A DNA stretch of 64,000 nucleotides. It comes from an uncultured Steroidobacter sp. Lineage in GTDB: Bacteria; Pseudomonadota; Gammaproteobacteria; Steroidobacterales; Steroidobacteraceae. Positions within the stretch are counted from its first letter, which is position 1. The number at the start of each line of letters is the position of its first letter. The translations under genes were made by a program, and so were the position numbers. The stretch covers positions 186,001-250,000 of the forward strand of contig CALLKK010000018.1 in assembly GCA_938008435.1 (NCBI GenBank), given 5' to 3'. Positions 35,939-44,432 of this stretch are shown here, one piece after another. The notes below the pieces were generated by a model. The model was given only the letters and a program-made list of their open reading frames with translations, had not been told where the DNA came from and ran no database searches.

Positions 35939-36940
35939 TCACACGCGCGCCGCAGTACCGGTGCCGGCGCAGCACATGCGCAAAGCCATCTCGATCGCGG
36001 CGCTGAGACTGCCGGCATCGGCCTTGCCGGTGCCGGCCAAGCTCAACGCAGTGCCGTGATCGACGGAGGTGCGCACGATCGGCAGACCGAGCGTGACGTT
36101 GACCGCACGATCGAAGCCGGCGTACTTGATGACCGGCAATCCCTGGTCGTGATACATCGCGAGCACCGCATCGATGCCCGCCAGCATATGAGCGGTGAAT
36201 GCCGTGTCGGCGGGGACTGGGCCGATGAGCTGCAAGCCGTCCTGGCGCAGCGCCGCCAAGGTCGGCGCGATGACTTCGATCTCTTCGCGGCCGAGATGGC
36301 CCGATTCGCCTGCATGCGGATTGAGCCCGCAGACGAGCACGCGCGGCGCCGCGATGCCGAAGCGTTTGGTGAGATCGGCGCACAGGGTGCGCAGCACGAT
36401 GTCGAGACGCTCCGGAGTGATCGCGGCGGGCACGGCGCTCAACGGCAGGTGCGTCGTCGCAAGCGCCACGCGCAAGTCTTCCGTCGCGAGCATCATGACC
36501 GGCTCCGCGCCGCCCGTACGTTCGGCGAAATATTCGGTGTGTCCGGAGAAGGGTATGCCGGCGTCGTTGATGACGCTCTTCTGCACGGGCGCGGTGACGA
36601 CGGCATCGAATTCGCCGCAGACGCAACCGTCGATCGCCGCATCCAGCAGCGCGAGCACGTAGCGCGCGTTCGCGGTGTTCAGCTGCCCGAGTGCGACCGG
36701 CGCCGGCGCATCGATGTGCAGCACGCGCAAGGTGCCGGGGTCATGCTGGCGGCGCTCGCTATTGGGAACGTAGCGCGCGATCTGCACCGACTGGCCGAGC
36801 AGACGCGCTCGCTCGCGCATGACTTCGGCATCGCCGGCGACGATGAGATCGCACGCCCATGCGCGTTGCGCGGCTGCGATGCAAAGGTCGGGCCCAATGC
36901 CCGCAGGCTCGCCCGAGGTGATGATGATGCGCGGGAGCAT
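35939..36940 (-). CDS. pdxA: 4-hydroxythreonine-4-phosphate dehydrogenase PdxA
   Basis: A 333-residue enzyme of pyridoxal phosphate synthesis. ITSGEPAGIGPDL at the N-terminus, GHTEYFAERTG, NPHAGESGHLGREE and AMYHDQGLPVIKY (metal and substrate ligands) are all conserved. The PLP made by this pathway is used by several enzymes encoded in the window (GcvP, KynU, the decarboxylase). Confidence 0.98.
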   Translation of the reverse strand: MLPRIIITSGEPAGIGPDLCIAAAQRAWACDLIVAGDAEVMRERARLLGQSVQIARYVPNSERRQHDPGTLRVLHIDAPAPVALGQLNTANARYVLALLDAAIDGCVCGEFDAVVTAPVQKSVINDAGIPFSGHTEYFAERTGGAEPVMMLATEDLRVALATTHLPLSAVPAAITPERLDIVLRTLCADLTKRFGIAAPRVLVCGLNPHAGESGHLGREEIEVIAPTLAALRQDGLQLIGPVPADTAFTAHMLAGIDAVLAMYHDQGLPVIKYAGFDRAVNVTLGLPIVRTSVDHGTALSLAGTGKADAGSLSAAIEMALRMCCAGTGTAARV

Positions 36941-37020
36941 GATCGGTGCGTCAACGGAAGATGCGATCAGGGAGGCGCGCGGCGCACGCTGCTCCGTCCA
37001 TCATCCCGTTGCCTGCGGCG

Positions 37021-38328
37021 TCACATGCGGTACTCGACGTAGGCCTCGTCGCGCAGGCGCCGCAGCCACAGCTCGGTTTCTTCCTCGGCCTTCGCTTCGC
37101 GCAGCTGTATGAAGGCCTGCTGCCGGCGCAGGTCGTCCGTGATGTCGTGCTGGCGTCGCCCGATCATCTGCACGATGTGCCAACCGTACGGCGATTTGAA
37201 CGGTTCGCTGATCTCGCCGTCCTGCAACGACTCGAGCTGCTTCTCGAACTCCGGCACATAGGTGCCGGGACCGGCCCAGCCGAGATCGCCGCCTTCGGCT
37301 GCCGAGCCCGGGTCCTGCGAAGTGACCGCGGCGATGGCGGCGAAGTCCTCGCCCTTGAGCACACGCTCGCGGATGTCGGCAAGGCGCTGCCGCACCGTTT
37401 CGTCGTCTTCGAGCTCGTTGGTGCGCAGGAGGATGTGACGCACGCGCACCTGCGATTCCACCGCCTGTTGCACGCCGCCGCGCATGTCGTTCAGCTTGAA
37501 GATGTGAAAGCCGCTCGGCGTGCGGATCGGCTCGGAGACATCGCCGGGGCGCATCTTGGCAATCTGCTCGCTCACGATGGACGGCAGCTGCGCGCCCTTG
37601 CGCCAGCCGAGCGAGCCACCCTCGATATTCGTGCTGCTGTCGGAGTAGGTGACGGCGAGCTGGGCGAAGTCGGCGCCGGATTTGGCCTTCTCGTAAACCT
37701 CGTTGGCGCGCGCCGCGCGGGCCTCGATCTGCTCGGGGCTCGCCGAGACCGGCACCGAGATCAAGATGTGCGAGACGTTGTACTCGGCGTTGCGGTCCGG
37801 GGCGTTCTGCTGCCGGGCGAGGAACTGCTCGAGCTCGCGCGGCGAGACGTTGATGCGGGCGATGACGTCGCGTTGGCGCAGGAGCTGCAGGCGCATCTCG
37901 CGGCGGACGCCGTCGCGGAAGTCGCGATAGTCGATTCCTTGCTGGGCGAGCACTTGCGGCAGCTGATCGAAGGGGACGCCGTTGCGGCGGGCGATATCGG
38001 CCAGCGTCGCGTTGAGCGTCTCGTCGGTGACCTGAATGCCGAGGCGGTCGGCGCGCTGAATCTGAATCTCTTCCATGATGAGCCGCTCGAGGATCTGGCG
38101 GCGCAGGACGTTGCGCGGCGGCAGCTCCGTCTGTTGCTCGCGCAGGCGCGCGATCACTTGCTCGGTCTCGCGCTCGAGGTCGCTGCGGAGCACGACGCCG
38201 TCGTTCACCACGGCGGCAATGCGATCCAGGAGCACGCCGCTGCTCGACAGCTCGCGCGTCTGCGCGGCGACCGGTTGGCTGACGAGAGCGAAGCAGAAGA
38301 CCAACGACAACAGGCGTAGGAGGTTCAT
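37021..38328 (-). CDS. surA: Periplasmic chaperone and peptidyl-prolyl isomerase SurA
   Basis: A 435-residue periplasmic chaperone for outer-membrane proteins. A signal peptide (LRLLSLVFCFALVSQPVAAQ) is followed by the SurA N-terminal domain (LDRIAAVVNDGVVLRSDLE) and two parvulin domains, with SDSSTNIEGGSLGWRKGAQL in the first and DPGSAAEGGDLGWAGPGTYV in the second. It lies 84 bases downstream of lptD, one of its clients. Confidence 0.98.
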   Translation of the reverse strand: MNLLRLLSLVFCFALVSQPVAAQTRELSSSGVLLDRIAAVVNDGVVLRSDLERETEQVIARLREQQTELPPRNVLRRQILERLIMEEIQIQRADRLGIQVTDETLNATLADIARRNGVPFDQLPQVLAQQGIDYRDFRDGVRREMRLQLLRQRDVIARINVSPRELEQFLARQQNAPDRNAEYNVSHILISVPVSASPEQIEARAARANEVYEKAKSGADFAQLAVTYSDSSTNIEGGSLGWRKGAQLPSIVSEQIAKMRPGDVSEPIRTPSGFHIFKLNDMRGGVQQAVESQVRVRHILLRTNELEDDETVRQRLADIRERVLKGEDFAAIAAVTSQDPGSAAEGGDLGWAGPGTYVPEFEKQLESLQDGEISEPFKSPYGWHIVQMIGRRQHDITDDLRRQQAFIQLREAKAEEETELWLRRLRDEAYVEYRM

Positions 38329-38412
38329 TGGCGAGGGAGAAATCCGTCTAACTTTGCCGTGTAACTTATTGAGGTAGCGCTATGTGCGACTGCAGCATCG
38401 CGCGTTGAATGC

Positions 38413-40668
38413 TCAAGGTCTCGTGCTCGAACGCGGCGAGTATCCTCGAATGGACCGTTCCAGGAAAGCCGTGGCGTCATCTCCGACACTGGAGAGCCCC
38501 TTCAGTTCAAGCTGCAGGAGCACGCTCGTGTCGATGTCGCCGGTGCGGTCGCTGACGTAGCGGCGCGCCACGAGGCGGAAGCGCCAGCAGCACGAGCGAT
38601 ACTCGACGCCCGCGAACTGGTCGAGCGATTGGTCGTCTTCGAGCGAATATACGAGCCGCGCGTACGCGCTCAAGTTCTCGCGCAGCGGCCAGGCGAACGA
38701 GCCTTCCGCCTGCTCGAGGCTTCCGCGCCGGAAGCGGTAGCCGACGTTGGCGACGCGGTCGGGCGCGGGGCGGTACTGCACGTGTACGTCACCTTTTTCC
38801 GAGTGCGTTCTGTCGGGGTCCCACTGGACGCCCATCCCGATGTTCCAGTCGCCGTACGCACGCAGGTCGAGCTCCGCGATGATGTCCGAGGAGTCGAATT
38901 CCTCTTCCGGCTCGTTCGGCAGTCGTACGCGCGGCTTGTCGAAGTAGTACGCCTGGCCGATGGTGGCGGAGAGCCATTCTTCGCCGGTGTGCGCATCGAG
39001 CAGTCGCGACGTCACGCCGACAGACAACTGATTGGCATCGGCGAGTCGATCCGCACCGACGTACCGGTTCGTGCGGAACAGCTGCACGAGGTTGAGGTCG
39101 GCAACGCTCGTGTCGAAGTTCGGCAGCTGACTTTGATCCCGATACGGGACGTACAGATACATGAGGCGCGGCTCGAGCGTTTGCAGGCGCTGTCCGCGCG
39201 AGCCGGAGAGCCGTTCGAAAATGAGACCCGCATCGACGCTGTAGATCGGCGCCGAGCGCGACGGTGATTCGTCGGCGAGATCGTTGCCGTCGAGCTTGTA
39301 AGCCGTGTAGCGGAAGCCGGCGGCCGGCTCGAGATACACGCCGCGGCCGCGCAGCGGCATGCGTATTTCGGGGGCCACGTCGATACGCCAGCCCGTCGTG
39401 AGACCGTACGGCTCGCGGTCGAAGTTGTGCCGGAAATGCGTGACCTCGAGATCCGCACCGACGGTCAGGCCGAACGGCTGATCTGGAAACGATGCGCTCA
39501 ATGCGAGCTGCGGCAGCACGGTGTAAGGCCGCTCGAACAGCGCGATCGTATCGTCGATGACCTGGAAGTTCTGCGCTCGCAGGAATGCCCGCCAATTGCG
39601 TCCGAGGTAGGTGAGGTTCGTATAACGGTCCAGGAAGGTGATGCTCGTACCTTCGGGTCCGAGTCCGAAATCCTCGAACCACTCGCTGTCGCTGACGTTG
39701 GTCGCTTCCGTGTCGAGACGCAGGTTGTCGGTGAAGTCGGAGCGATCGACGAAGCGCACGAGGCTGCGCTCGCCGCCGAACTTGCGATCGTCAGGAAGAA
39801 ACTCCGCTTCGAGCGTGCCGCGGCCGAGACGGGTGAGATAGCGGAACTCGGTATCGAGCTTGGCGCCGCGCTTGGAGTACCACGTGGGCGTGAAGGTCGC
39901 GTCGTAGTTCGGCGCGATGTTCCAGTACCACGGCACCGAGAGCGACACGCCGCTGCGCGTCGAGCTGCCGGGCGTCGGGAACAAGAAACCCGTCTTGCGC
40001 TCCGAGCCGACAGGAAAGGAGATGAAGGGCGTGTACAGGATCGGAATGCCCTTGAAATCGAGCCGCGCGTTGCGCGCCGTGCCGAAGGCGTTGCGCTGGC
40101 TGATCGAAATGTCCGACGCCTTGATGATCCAGTCTTCCTGTCCGAGCGGACAGGTGGTGTAGCGGACATCGTCGAGCGAGACGTCACCCTCGGCCGTCGC
40201 GCGAATCCGGCTCGCCGAGCCGCGCGCATTGCGCGCCGGCAGCTCGAAGCGTGCGCCGTCGAAGACTGCAGCGCCGTCGGACTCGATGCGGGCCGATTCG
40301 CCGCTCACGGTCATGTTGGGATCGGAATACTCGATGCCGTTCGTTACGCGGAAGTCGCCGGAGCGCTGATCGAACGTCGCATCGCGCGTCTTGATCTGGC
40401 GCTGGCCCTGACGAATCAGCACGTCGCCTTCGAGCTTGTAGAGGCCCTCACCGAGCGTCGCGCTGACGCTGTCGGCGTTGACCTCGACCGGTTCGCTGCC
40501 GTCGGCTGCGCGCACGAACGTCGGTTGCTCGGCGAGCGGATCGGCAGCAGGCGGGCAGTCGGCATGCGCGCTGACGCAGAGCCATCCCGTAGTGATGACG
40601 CCGACGCAGGCCCACGTTGTCCGCTTGGTTCGATTCGCGCGCGAGATTCTGAGCACCGAGGTTGGCAT
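38413..40668 (-). CDS. lptD: LPS-assembly protein LptD
   Basis: A 751-residue outer-membrane barrel that inserts LPS into the outer leaflet with LptE. A signal peptide ends near residue 37, followed by an N-terminal OstA/jellyroll region (VNADSVSATLGEGLYKLEGD) and a beta-barrel rich in Tyr/Arg strands. The four disulfide cysteines known from E. coli are matched by Cys38, Cys173 and the pair Cys693-694 (SCCWRF). ATG 40668 is taken; GTG 40671 is adjacent. A TATAAT on this strand just upstream suggests a very short leader. Confidence 0.96.
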   Translation of the reverse strand: MPTSVLRISRANRTKRTTWACVGVITTGWLCVSAHADCPPAADPLAEQPTFVRAADGSEPVEVNADSVSATLGEGLYKLEGDVLIRQGQRQIKTRDATFDQRSGDFRVTNGIEYSDPNMTVSGESARIESDGAAVFDGARFELPARNARGSASRIRATAEGDVSLDDVRYTTCPLGQEDWIIKASDISISQRNAFGTARNARLDFKGIPILYTPFISFPVGSERKTGFLFPTPGSSTRSGVSLSVPWYWNIAPNYDATFTPTWYSKRGAKLDTEFRYLTRLGRGTLEAEFLPDDRKFGGERSLVRFVDRSDFTDNLRLDTEATNVSDSEWFEDFGLGPEGTSITFLDRYTNLTYLGRNWRAFLRAQNFQVIDDTIALFERPYTVLPQLALSASFPDQPFGLTVGADLEVTHFRHNFDREPYGLTTGWRIDVAPEIRMPLRGRGVYLEPAAGFRYTAYKLDGNDLADESPSRSAPIYSVDAGLIFERLSGSRGQRLQTLEPRLMYLYVPYRDQSQLPNFDTSVADLNLVQLFRTNRYVGADRLADANQLSVGVTSRLLDAHTGEEWLSATIGQAYYFDKPRVRLPNEPEEEFDSSDIIAELDLRAYGDWNIGMGVQWDPDRTHSEKGDVHVQYRPAPDRVANVGYRFRRGSLEQAEGSFAWPLRENLSAYARLVYSLEDDQSLDQFAGVEYRSCCWRFRLVARRYVSDRTGDIDTSVLLQLELKGLSSVGDDATAFLERSIRGYSPRSSTRP

Positions 40669-40676
40669 CACGCGCG

Positions 40677-40705
40677 ATTATAATGACCGAATGCCGTTCT
40701 GACGG
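40677..40705 (-). promoter_or_regulatory. Probable lptD promoter, with -10 overlapping a plus-strand -10
   Basis: The sequence ATTATAAT (40677-40684) gives a perfect TATAAT on both strands. On the minus strand, the hexamer at 40677-40682 is 8 bases upstream of the lptD ATG, with CCGTCA at a 17-base spacing (40700-40705) as a partial -35. On the plus strand, 40679-40684 could serve amgK with a leader of about 60 bases, but no good -35 is seen there. Confidence 0.45.
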
Positions 40706-40753
40706 CAGTTCGTATCGTCACGACCAAAGATTTTTCACGGAGCATCCATTCGC

Positions 40754-41800
40754 GTGTCTTCTCGCTCGCAAGGTGCAGCCGCACCCGATGCGCGCTTGCA
40801 GCAGCTCGAAAGCTGGCTCGCCGGCGTGTTCGGTTCGCGCGATTTCGAGCTACGGCCTGCTTCGGCAGATGCGAGCTTTCGCCGCTACTTTCGCGTCACG
40901 CGCGGCGATGACACGTGGATTGCGATGGATGCGCCGCCCGAGAAGGAAGATCTCCGCCCCTACGTCCAAGTGGCCGAGATGCTCGCCGCGATCGGCGTGA
41001 ATGCGCCGCGCATTCTCGAACGCAACGATGCCGAGGGATTCCTGCTCAATACCGACTTGGGATCGCGCACCTATCTCGCGGAGCTCGAAGCGGGCGGCGA
41101 TGCCGATCGGCTCTACGGCGATGCCATCGCGGCGCTCGTTCGTGTACAAGCGGGCGGCGCACGCTATGCGGCGCAGCTGCCTCCCTACGATGAGGCGCTG
41201 CTGCGTAGGGAGATCGCGCTGTTTCCCGAGTGGTTCTGCGCGCGTCACCTTGGGCTCGACGTCGAGGAGGCGGGTCTCGACAACGTGTATGACTTCCTCG
41301 TGACCGAGGCGCTCGCCCAGCCGCGCGTCTTCGTCCATCGCGATTATCACTCGCGCAACTTGATGGTGTGCGACGGGCAGGGCGCCGGTGCGAATCCCGG
41401 AATCCTGGATTTTCAGGACGCGGTCTACGGGCCGCTGACCTACGACCTCGTCTCGCTGCTGCGCGACTGCTACATCGCGTGGCCGAACGAACGCGTCGAG
41501 GGTTGGGTGCATTCGTTCTTCGTCGCTGCCGAGCGTGCGGGCGTACCGCTGCCGGCGAACGAAGCGGCGCTGCGCCGCGCATTCGATCTCATGGGCGTGC
41601 AGCGTCACTTAAAGGCGATCGGGATCTTCGCGCGCCTCTGGCATCGCGACGGCAAGCCCGGCTATCTCAAGGACATTCCGCGCACGCTCGGGTACGTGAA
41701 GCGGGTGAGCGCGCGCTATCCAGAGCTGGCTGCGCTCGGCAAGTGGATCGAGCGGGCCATCGAGCCTGCGATGGCCAAGCGCGGCGCCGAGCCGAGCTAA
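40754..41800 (+). CDS. amgK: N-acetylmuramate/N-acetylglucosamine kinase AmgK
   Basis: A 348-residue kinase of the aminoglycoside phosphotransferase fold. FVHRDYHSRNLMV is the catalytic loop, and GILDFQDAVYGPLTYDLVSL contains the metal-binding Asp. Together with MurU it forms the anabolic recycling route from MurNAc to UDP-MurNAc known from Pseudomonas, which bypasses MurA and so lowers sensitivity to fosfomycin. The start is GTG 40754 with GGAG about 11 bases upstream. It is divergent from lptD, the same arrangement as in Pseudomonas. Confidence 0.9.
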   Translation: MSSRSQGAAAPDARLQQLESWLAGVFGSRDFELRPASADASFRRYFRVTRGDDTWIAMDAPPEKEDLRPYVQVAEMLAAIGVNAPRILERNDAEGFLLNTDLGSRTYLAELEAGGDADRLYGDAIAALVRVQAGGARYAAQLPPYDEALLRREIALFPEWFCARHLGLDVEEAGLDNVYDFLVTEALAQPRVFVHRDYHSRNLMVCDGQGAGANPGILDFQDAVYGPLTYDLVSLLRDCYIAWPNERVEGWVHSFFVAAERAGVPLPANEAALRRAFDLMGVQRHLKAIGIFARLWHRDGKPGYLKDIPRTLGYVKRVSARYPELAALGKWIERAIEPAMAKRGAEPS

Positions 41801-41804
41801 TGAC

Positions 41805-42476
41805 ATGCGCGCGATGATCCTGGCCGCCGGCCGAGGCGAGCGGATGCGGCCGCTGACCGACCACGTGCCGAAGCCTCTTCTCGAAGCAGGCGGCAAGCCG
41901 CTCATCCAGTATCACATCGAAGCATTCGCGGCCTGCGGCATCCGCGACATCGTCATCAACTTGGCCTGGAAGGGCGCACTGATCCGCGAGCGGCTCGGCG
42001 ACGGCGCGCGCTTTGGCGTGCGCATCGCGTACAGCGACGAAGGTGCGGAGGCGCTCGAAACAGGCGGCGGCATTCTGCAGGCCTTGCCGCTCCTCGGCCC
42101 GGATCCTTTCATCGTGGTCAGCGGGGATATCTGGACGGCCTATCCGTTCGCGTCGCTGTTCGACAAGCTGCGGGGCGGCGATCTCGCGCATTTCGTGTTC
42201 GTACCGAATCCGCCGTTCCACCCGCGCGGGGATTTTACGCTGATCGACGGGCGTGTACGGCTCGATGGTGCAGTGCGGCAAACCTACGCGAACATCGGCG
42301 TGCTGCGACCTGAGTTCTTCGAGGGGTGCATGGCAGGGCGCTTTCCGTTGGCGCCCATCATGCGCCGCTGGATCGAAGCAGACCGCGTCAGCGGCGAGCT
42401 CTACGAGGGGCCGTGGCGCAATGTCGGCACGCCGGAGCAGCTCGGCGAGCTCGATCGCGCGCTACGCGCCACCTGA
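41805..42476 (+). CDS. murU: N-acetylmuramate alpha-1-phosphate uridylyltransferase MurU
   Basis: A 223-residue nucleotidyltransferase with the pyrophosphorylase signature MILAAGRGERMRPLTDHVPK and the substrate segment GGGILQALPLLG, then VSGDIWT. It makes UDP-MurNAc from MurNAc-1-phosphate and UTP. It starts four bases after the amgK stop (ATG 41805; ATG 41814 is another in-frame option), so the two are an operon. Confidence 0.92.
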   Translation: MRAMILAAGRGERMRPLTDHVPKPLLEAGGKPLIQYHIEAFAACGIRDIVINLAWKGALIRERLGDGARFGVRIAYSDEGAEALETGGGILQALPLLGPDPFIVVSGDIWTAYPFASLFDKLRGGDLAHFVFVPNPPFHPRGDFTLIDGRVRLDGAVRQTYANIGVLRPEFFEGCMAGRFPLAPIMRRWIEADRVSGELYEGPWRNVGTPEQLGELDRALRAT

Positions 42477-42490
42477 CGAAAAGTCATTCG

Positions 42491-42515
42491 TATGACCATA
42501 GCCGCGATGGTCATA
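42491..42515. repeat. Perfect 9-bp inverted repeat between murU and the TonB gene
   Basis: TATGACCAT (42491-42499) pairs with ATGGTCATA (42507-42515) around a 7-base spacer. No T run follows, so it looks more like an operator or a Rho-type hairpin than an intrinsic terminator. It abuts the Fur-like box, sharing one base. Confidence 0.5.
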
Positions 42516-42533
42516 ATGCGAATCGTTCGCATT
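42515..42533 (+). promoter_or_regulatory. Fur-box-like palindrome upstream of the first tonB
   Basis: AATGCGAATCGTTCGCATT is a perfect 8-3-8 palindrome. It differs from the common gammaproteobacterial Fur-box form AATGAGAATCATTCTCATT at only three positions. It lies 23 bases upstream of the ATG of a TonB-type gene, the kind of gene that Fur represses. Iron control is inferred from the match. Confidence 0.7.
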
Positions 42534-42556
42534 TACAACACGGCCCCTTTCGGTGC

Positions 42557-43219
42557 ATGATTGCGCCTCGTATGAGGCGGCTTTCCGAGTCTTCAGGTGA
42601 TTTCTCAACACGCGCGTACCGCGGGGCGGTCGCGTGCGCCATTCTCGCGGCGCATGGCGTGCTTGCGTACGCGGCGGTCAGTCTTGGGCCTGTCATAAGA
42701 AAGGTGTCCGAGGCGCCCATTACGGCGCGCTTCGTGGAATTGCGCGAGCCCGAGCAACGTTGGACGCCGCCCTCTGTCCACACGCCGATCAGCGTTCCTA
42801 TCGAAGTCGCCATGCCGATCGTGCCGCAGGTCGAAGTGGAGCTGCCGGTGGTGCCGCCCGCGACGCCGCGTCAAATCACCGCGCAGGCGCCTGCGAGCCC
42901 GCCGCCTGCGCGCGCAGAGGCGAATGCGCCGAAATGGATTAGCGCTGTCGAGTACGTCCGCGAGCCAGTGCCGCGCTATCCGCCGCAGTCGCGTCGGCTG
43001 AAAGAGCAGGGCTTGGTCGTGCTGCGAGTGTTGATCGACGAGCGTGGCCAAGCGTGCAGCATCGAGGTGGAGACGTCGAGCGGTCACGCGCGGCTCGATC
43101 ACGCCGCGAAAGAGGCTGTTGCGCGCGCTGCGTTTCGCCCCTACGTGGAGGATGGCGAGCCGCGCCGCGCGTTGGTGCTGATCCCGATCGAATTCTCGCT
43201 GTCGAGCAGCCGCGCCTGA
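42557..43219 (+). CDS. TonB-family energy transducer (orphan)
   Basis: A 220-residue protein with an N-terminal membrane anchor (about residues 22-44), a proline-rich periplasmic spacer (PVVPPATPRQITAQAPASPP) and a TonB C-terminal domain (PRYPPQSRRLKEQGLVVLRV with RAAFRPYVEDGEPRRA). It links inner-membrane ExbBD proton flow to outer-membrane receptors. It stands alone under a Fur-like box, separate from the second tonB and exbB cluster 0.5 kb downstream. It may use the exbB/exbD genes there. ATG 42557 or ATG 42572 could be the start. Confidence 0.88.
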   Translation: MIAPRMRRLSESSGDFSTRAYRGAVACAILAAHGVLAYAAVSLGPVIRKVSEAPITARFVELREPEQRWTPPSVHTPISVPIEVAMPIVPQVEVELPVVPPATPRQITAQAPASPPPARAEANAPKWISAVEYVREPVPRYPPQSRRLKEQGLVVLRVLIDERGQACSIEVETSSGHARLDHAAKEAVARAAFRPYVEDGEPRRALVLIPIEFSLSSSRA

Positions 43220-43711
43220 AGCGGCGCCATTGCGCTGCACATAATGCTCTCGATCTCTCAATGGGATTGGGCGCGTTTTTCTTGCAGTTTCGTAAGCGCT
43301 CGCGAGCCGAGCCGAATGCCGCGTGGTCGCACGATCGATGAGCACCATGCTCGTGACCGTCATGTCACGTATGCATGACGCTCATTCGATCGGCACATGA
43401 TTGGTGCGAACTTCTAGGCGTTCGCGCGGTCTGTACGCAGAACCATGCGTTCGAGGCAGGGATTTCTGTTTCGGAGTGCTTGCCTTCCGCGTGGAAACTT
43501 TATACCTTGCGCGGCGTTTCTGCGGTCTACGATGAATGTAACGTCAATCCGTATTCGACGGATCCTTGAATTGACGTTATCTCGTTCGGCCCGGGGAAAC
43601 GGGGGTTGTATGCCGCGACGAGCATACTGAATCGAACGAAATACACAGGTAAAGCACTAAAACTCTGCGGGGCTGCTCAGACCCTGCCTTTACATTGTTG
43701 AGCTGCAAAGC
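43220..43711. other. Gap between the two tonB genes
   Basis: A 492-base, less GC-rich region with no gene that I can support; short open frames in it have no recognisable product. It holds a nested inverted repeat at 43540-43578. TTGCCT (43480-43485) and TATACC (43501-43506) could be a weak promoter (spacer 15). Confidence 0.5.
43540..43578. repeat. Nested inverted repeat upstream of the tonB-exbB operon
   Basis: Outer arms AACGTCAAT (43540-43548) and ATTGACGTT (43570-43578) are perfect 9-mers. Inside, ATCCGT and ACGGAT form a second short palindrome. The element is about 130 bases before the second tonB start. No T run follows. It could be an operator or a structured leader. Confidence 0.5.
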
Positions 43712-44359
43712 ATGCCTTACGCACCAGCAGACACTTCTTTCTTCTCGCGTCGCACGCTCGTCTTCATTGTCATTGTGCTAATGCACGTGGCGATGGGCTG
43801 GGCGCTGAATGCCGGTCTCTCGCATCGGGTGGTGGAGATGGTGATGGGTCCGATCGAGACCCGCATGATCGAAGAAGCCCCCAAGGTTGAAGAGCCCCCG
43901 CCGCCGCCGCCGCCCAAGATCGAGACTCCGCCTCCCTTCGTTCCGCCACCGGAAATCGCCATCGACATCCCGATGGAGACGCCGCCCGCTACGGCGATCA
44001 CTCAGACCACTACCGAACGGCCGCCTGCGCAGCCGCCCATTCAGGCAGCGCCCGCGCCGAAAGGTCCGCCGCCGACTCAGCCGCGAGTCGATCCGCGGCG
44101 TCCGCCCACCAAGCCTGAATACCCGGCTGCTTCGCGCCGTGCTGGCGAAGAAGGAACCGTGGTTCTGGAGCTCTACATCCTTCCGAACGGACGGGTGGGT
44201 GAAGCTCGAGTCCAGAAGTCGAGTGGCTTCCCGCGCCTCGATGAGGCGGCGGTAAGAGAGGCGAAGCGTTCGTGGCGCTTCATCCCGGGCACCGAGAATG
44301 GCCAGCCCGTTGCGATGTGGTACGCGACGAAGGTGACGTTCAATTTGACGGATGGATGA
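43712..44359 (+). CDS. TonB-family energy transducer (operon copy)
   Basis: A 215-residue protein with an N-terminal membrane helix (residues 15-35, LVFIVIVLMHVAMGWAL), an acidic-proline region (EEPPPPPPPKIETPPPFVPP) and a C-terminal TonB domain (PEYPAASRRAGEEGTVVLEL with LDEAAVREAKRSWRFIPG). It is the first gene of tonB-exbB-exbD-exbD-TPR and shows little similarity to the upstream TonB outside the C-terminal domain, so it is not a recent duplication. Confidence 0.92.
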   Translation: MPYAPADTSFFSRRTLVFIVIVLMHVAMGWALNAGLSHRVVEMVMGPIETRMIEEAPKVEEPPPPPPPKIETPPPFVPPPEIAIDIPMETPPATAITQTTTERPPAQPPIQAAPAPKGPPPTQPRVDPRRPPTKPEYPAASRRAGEEGTVVLELYILPNGRVGEARVQKSSGFPRLDEAAVREAKRSWRFIPGTENGQPVAMWYATKVTFNLTDG

Positions 44360-44432
44360 TTTGCGCTCGGAACGCTGAGTAGACATTCAAGTTATTTAGC
44401 TCATAGCTCATATACGTAGAGGACATCGCTCC

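Noticed and set aside
42557..44359. Recent duplication of tonB
   Set aside because: The two TonB proteins share only the C-terminal domain pattern; linkers and anchors differ.
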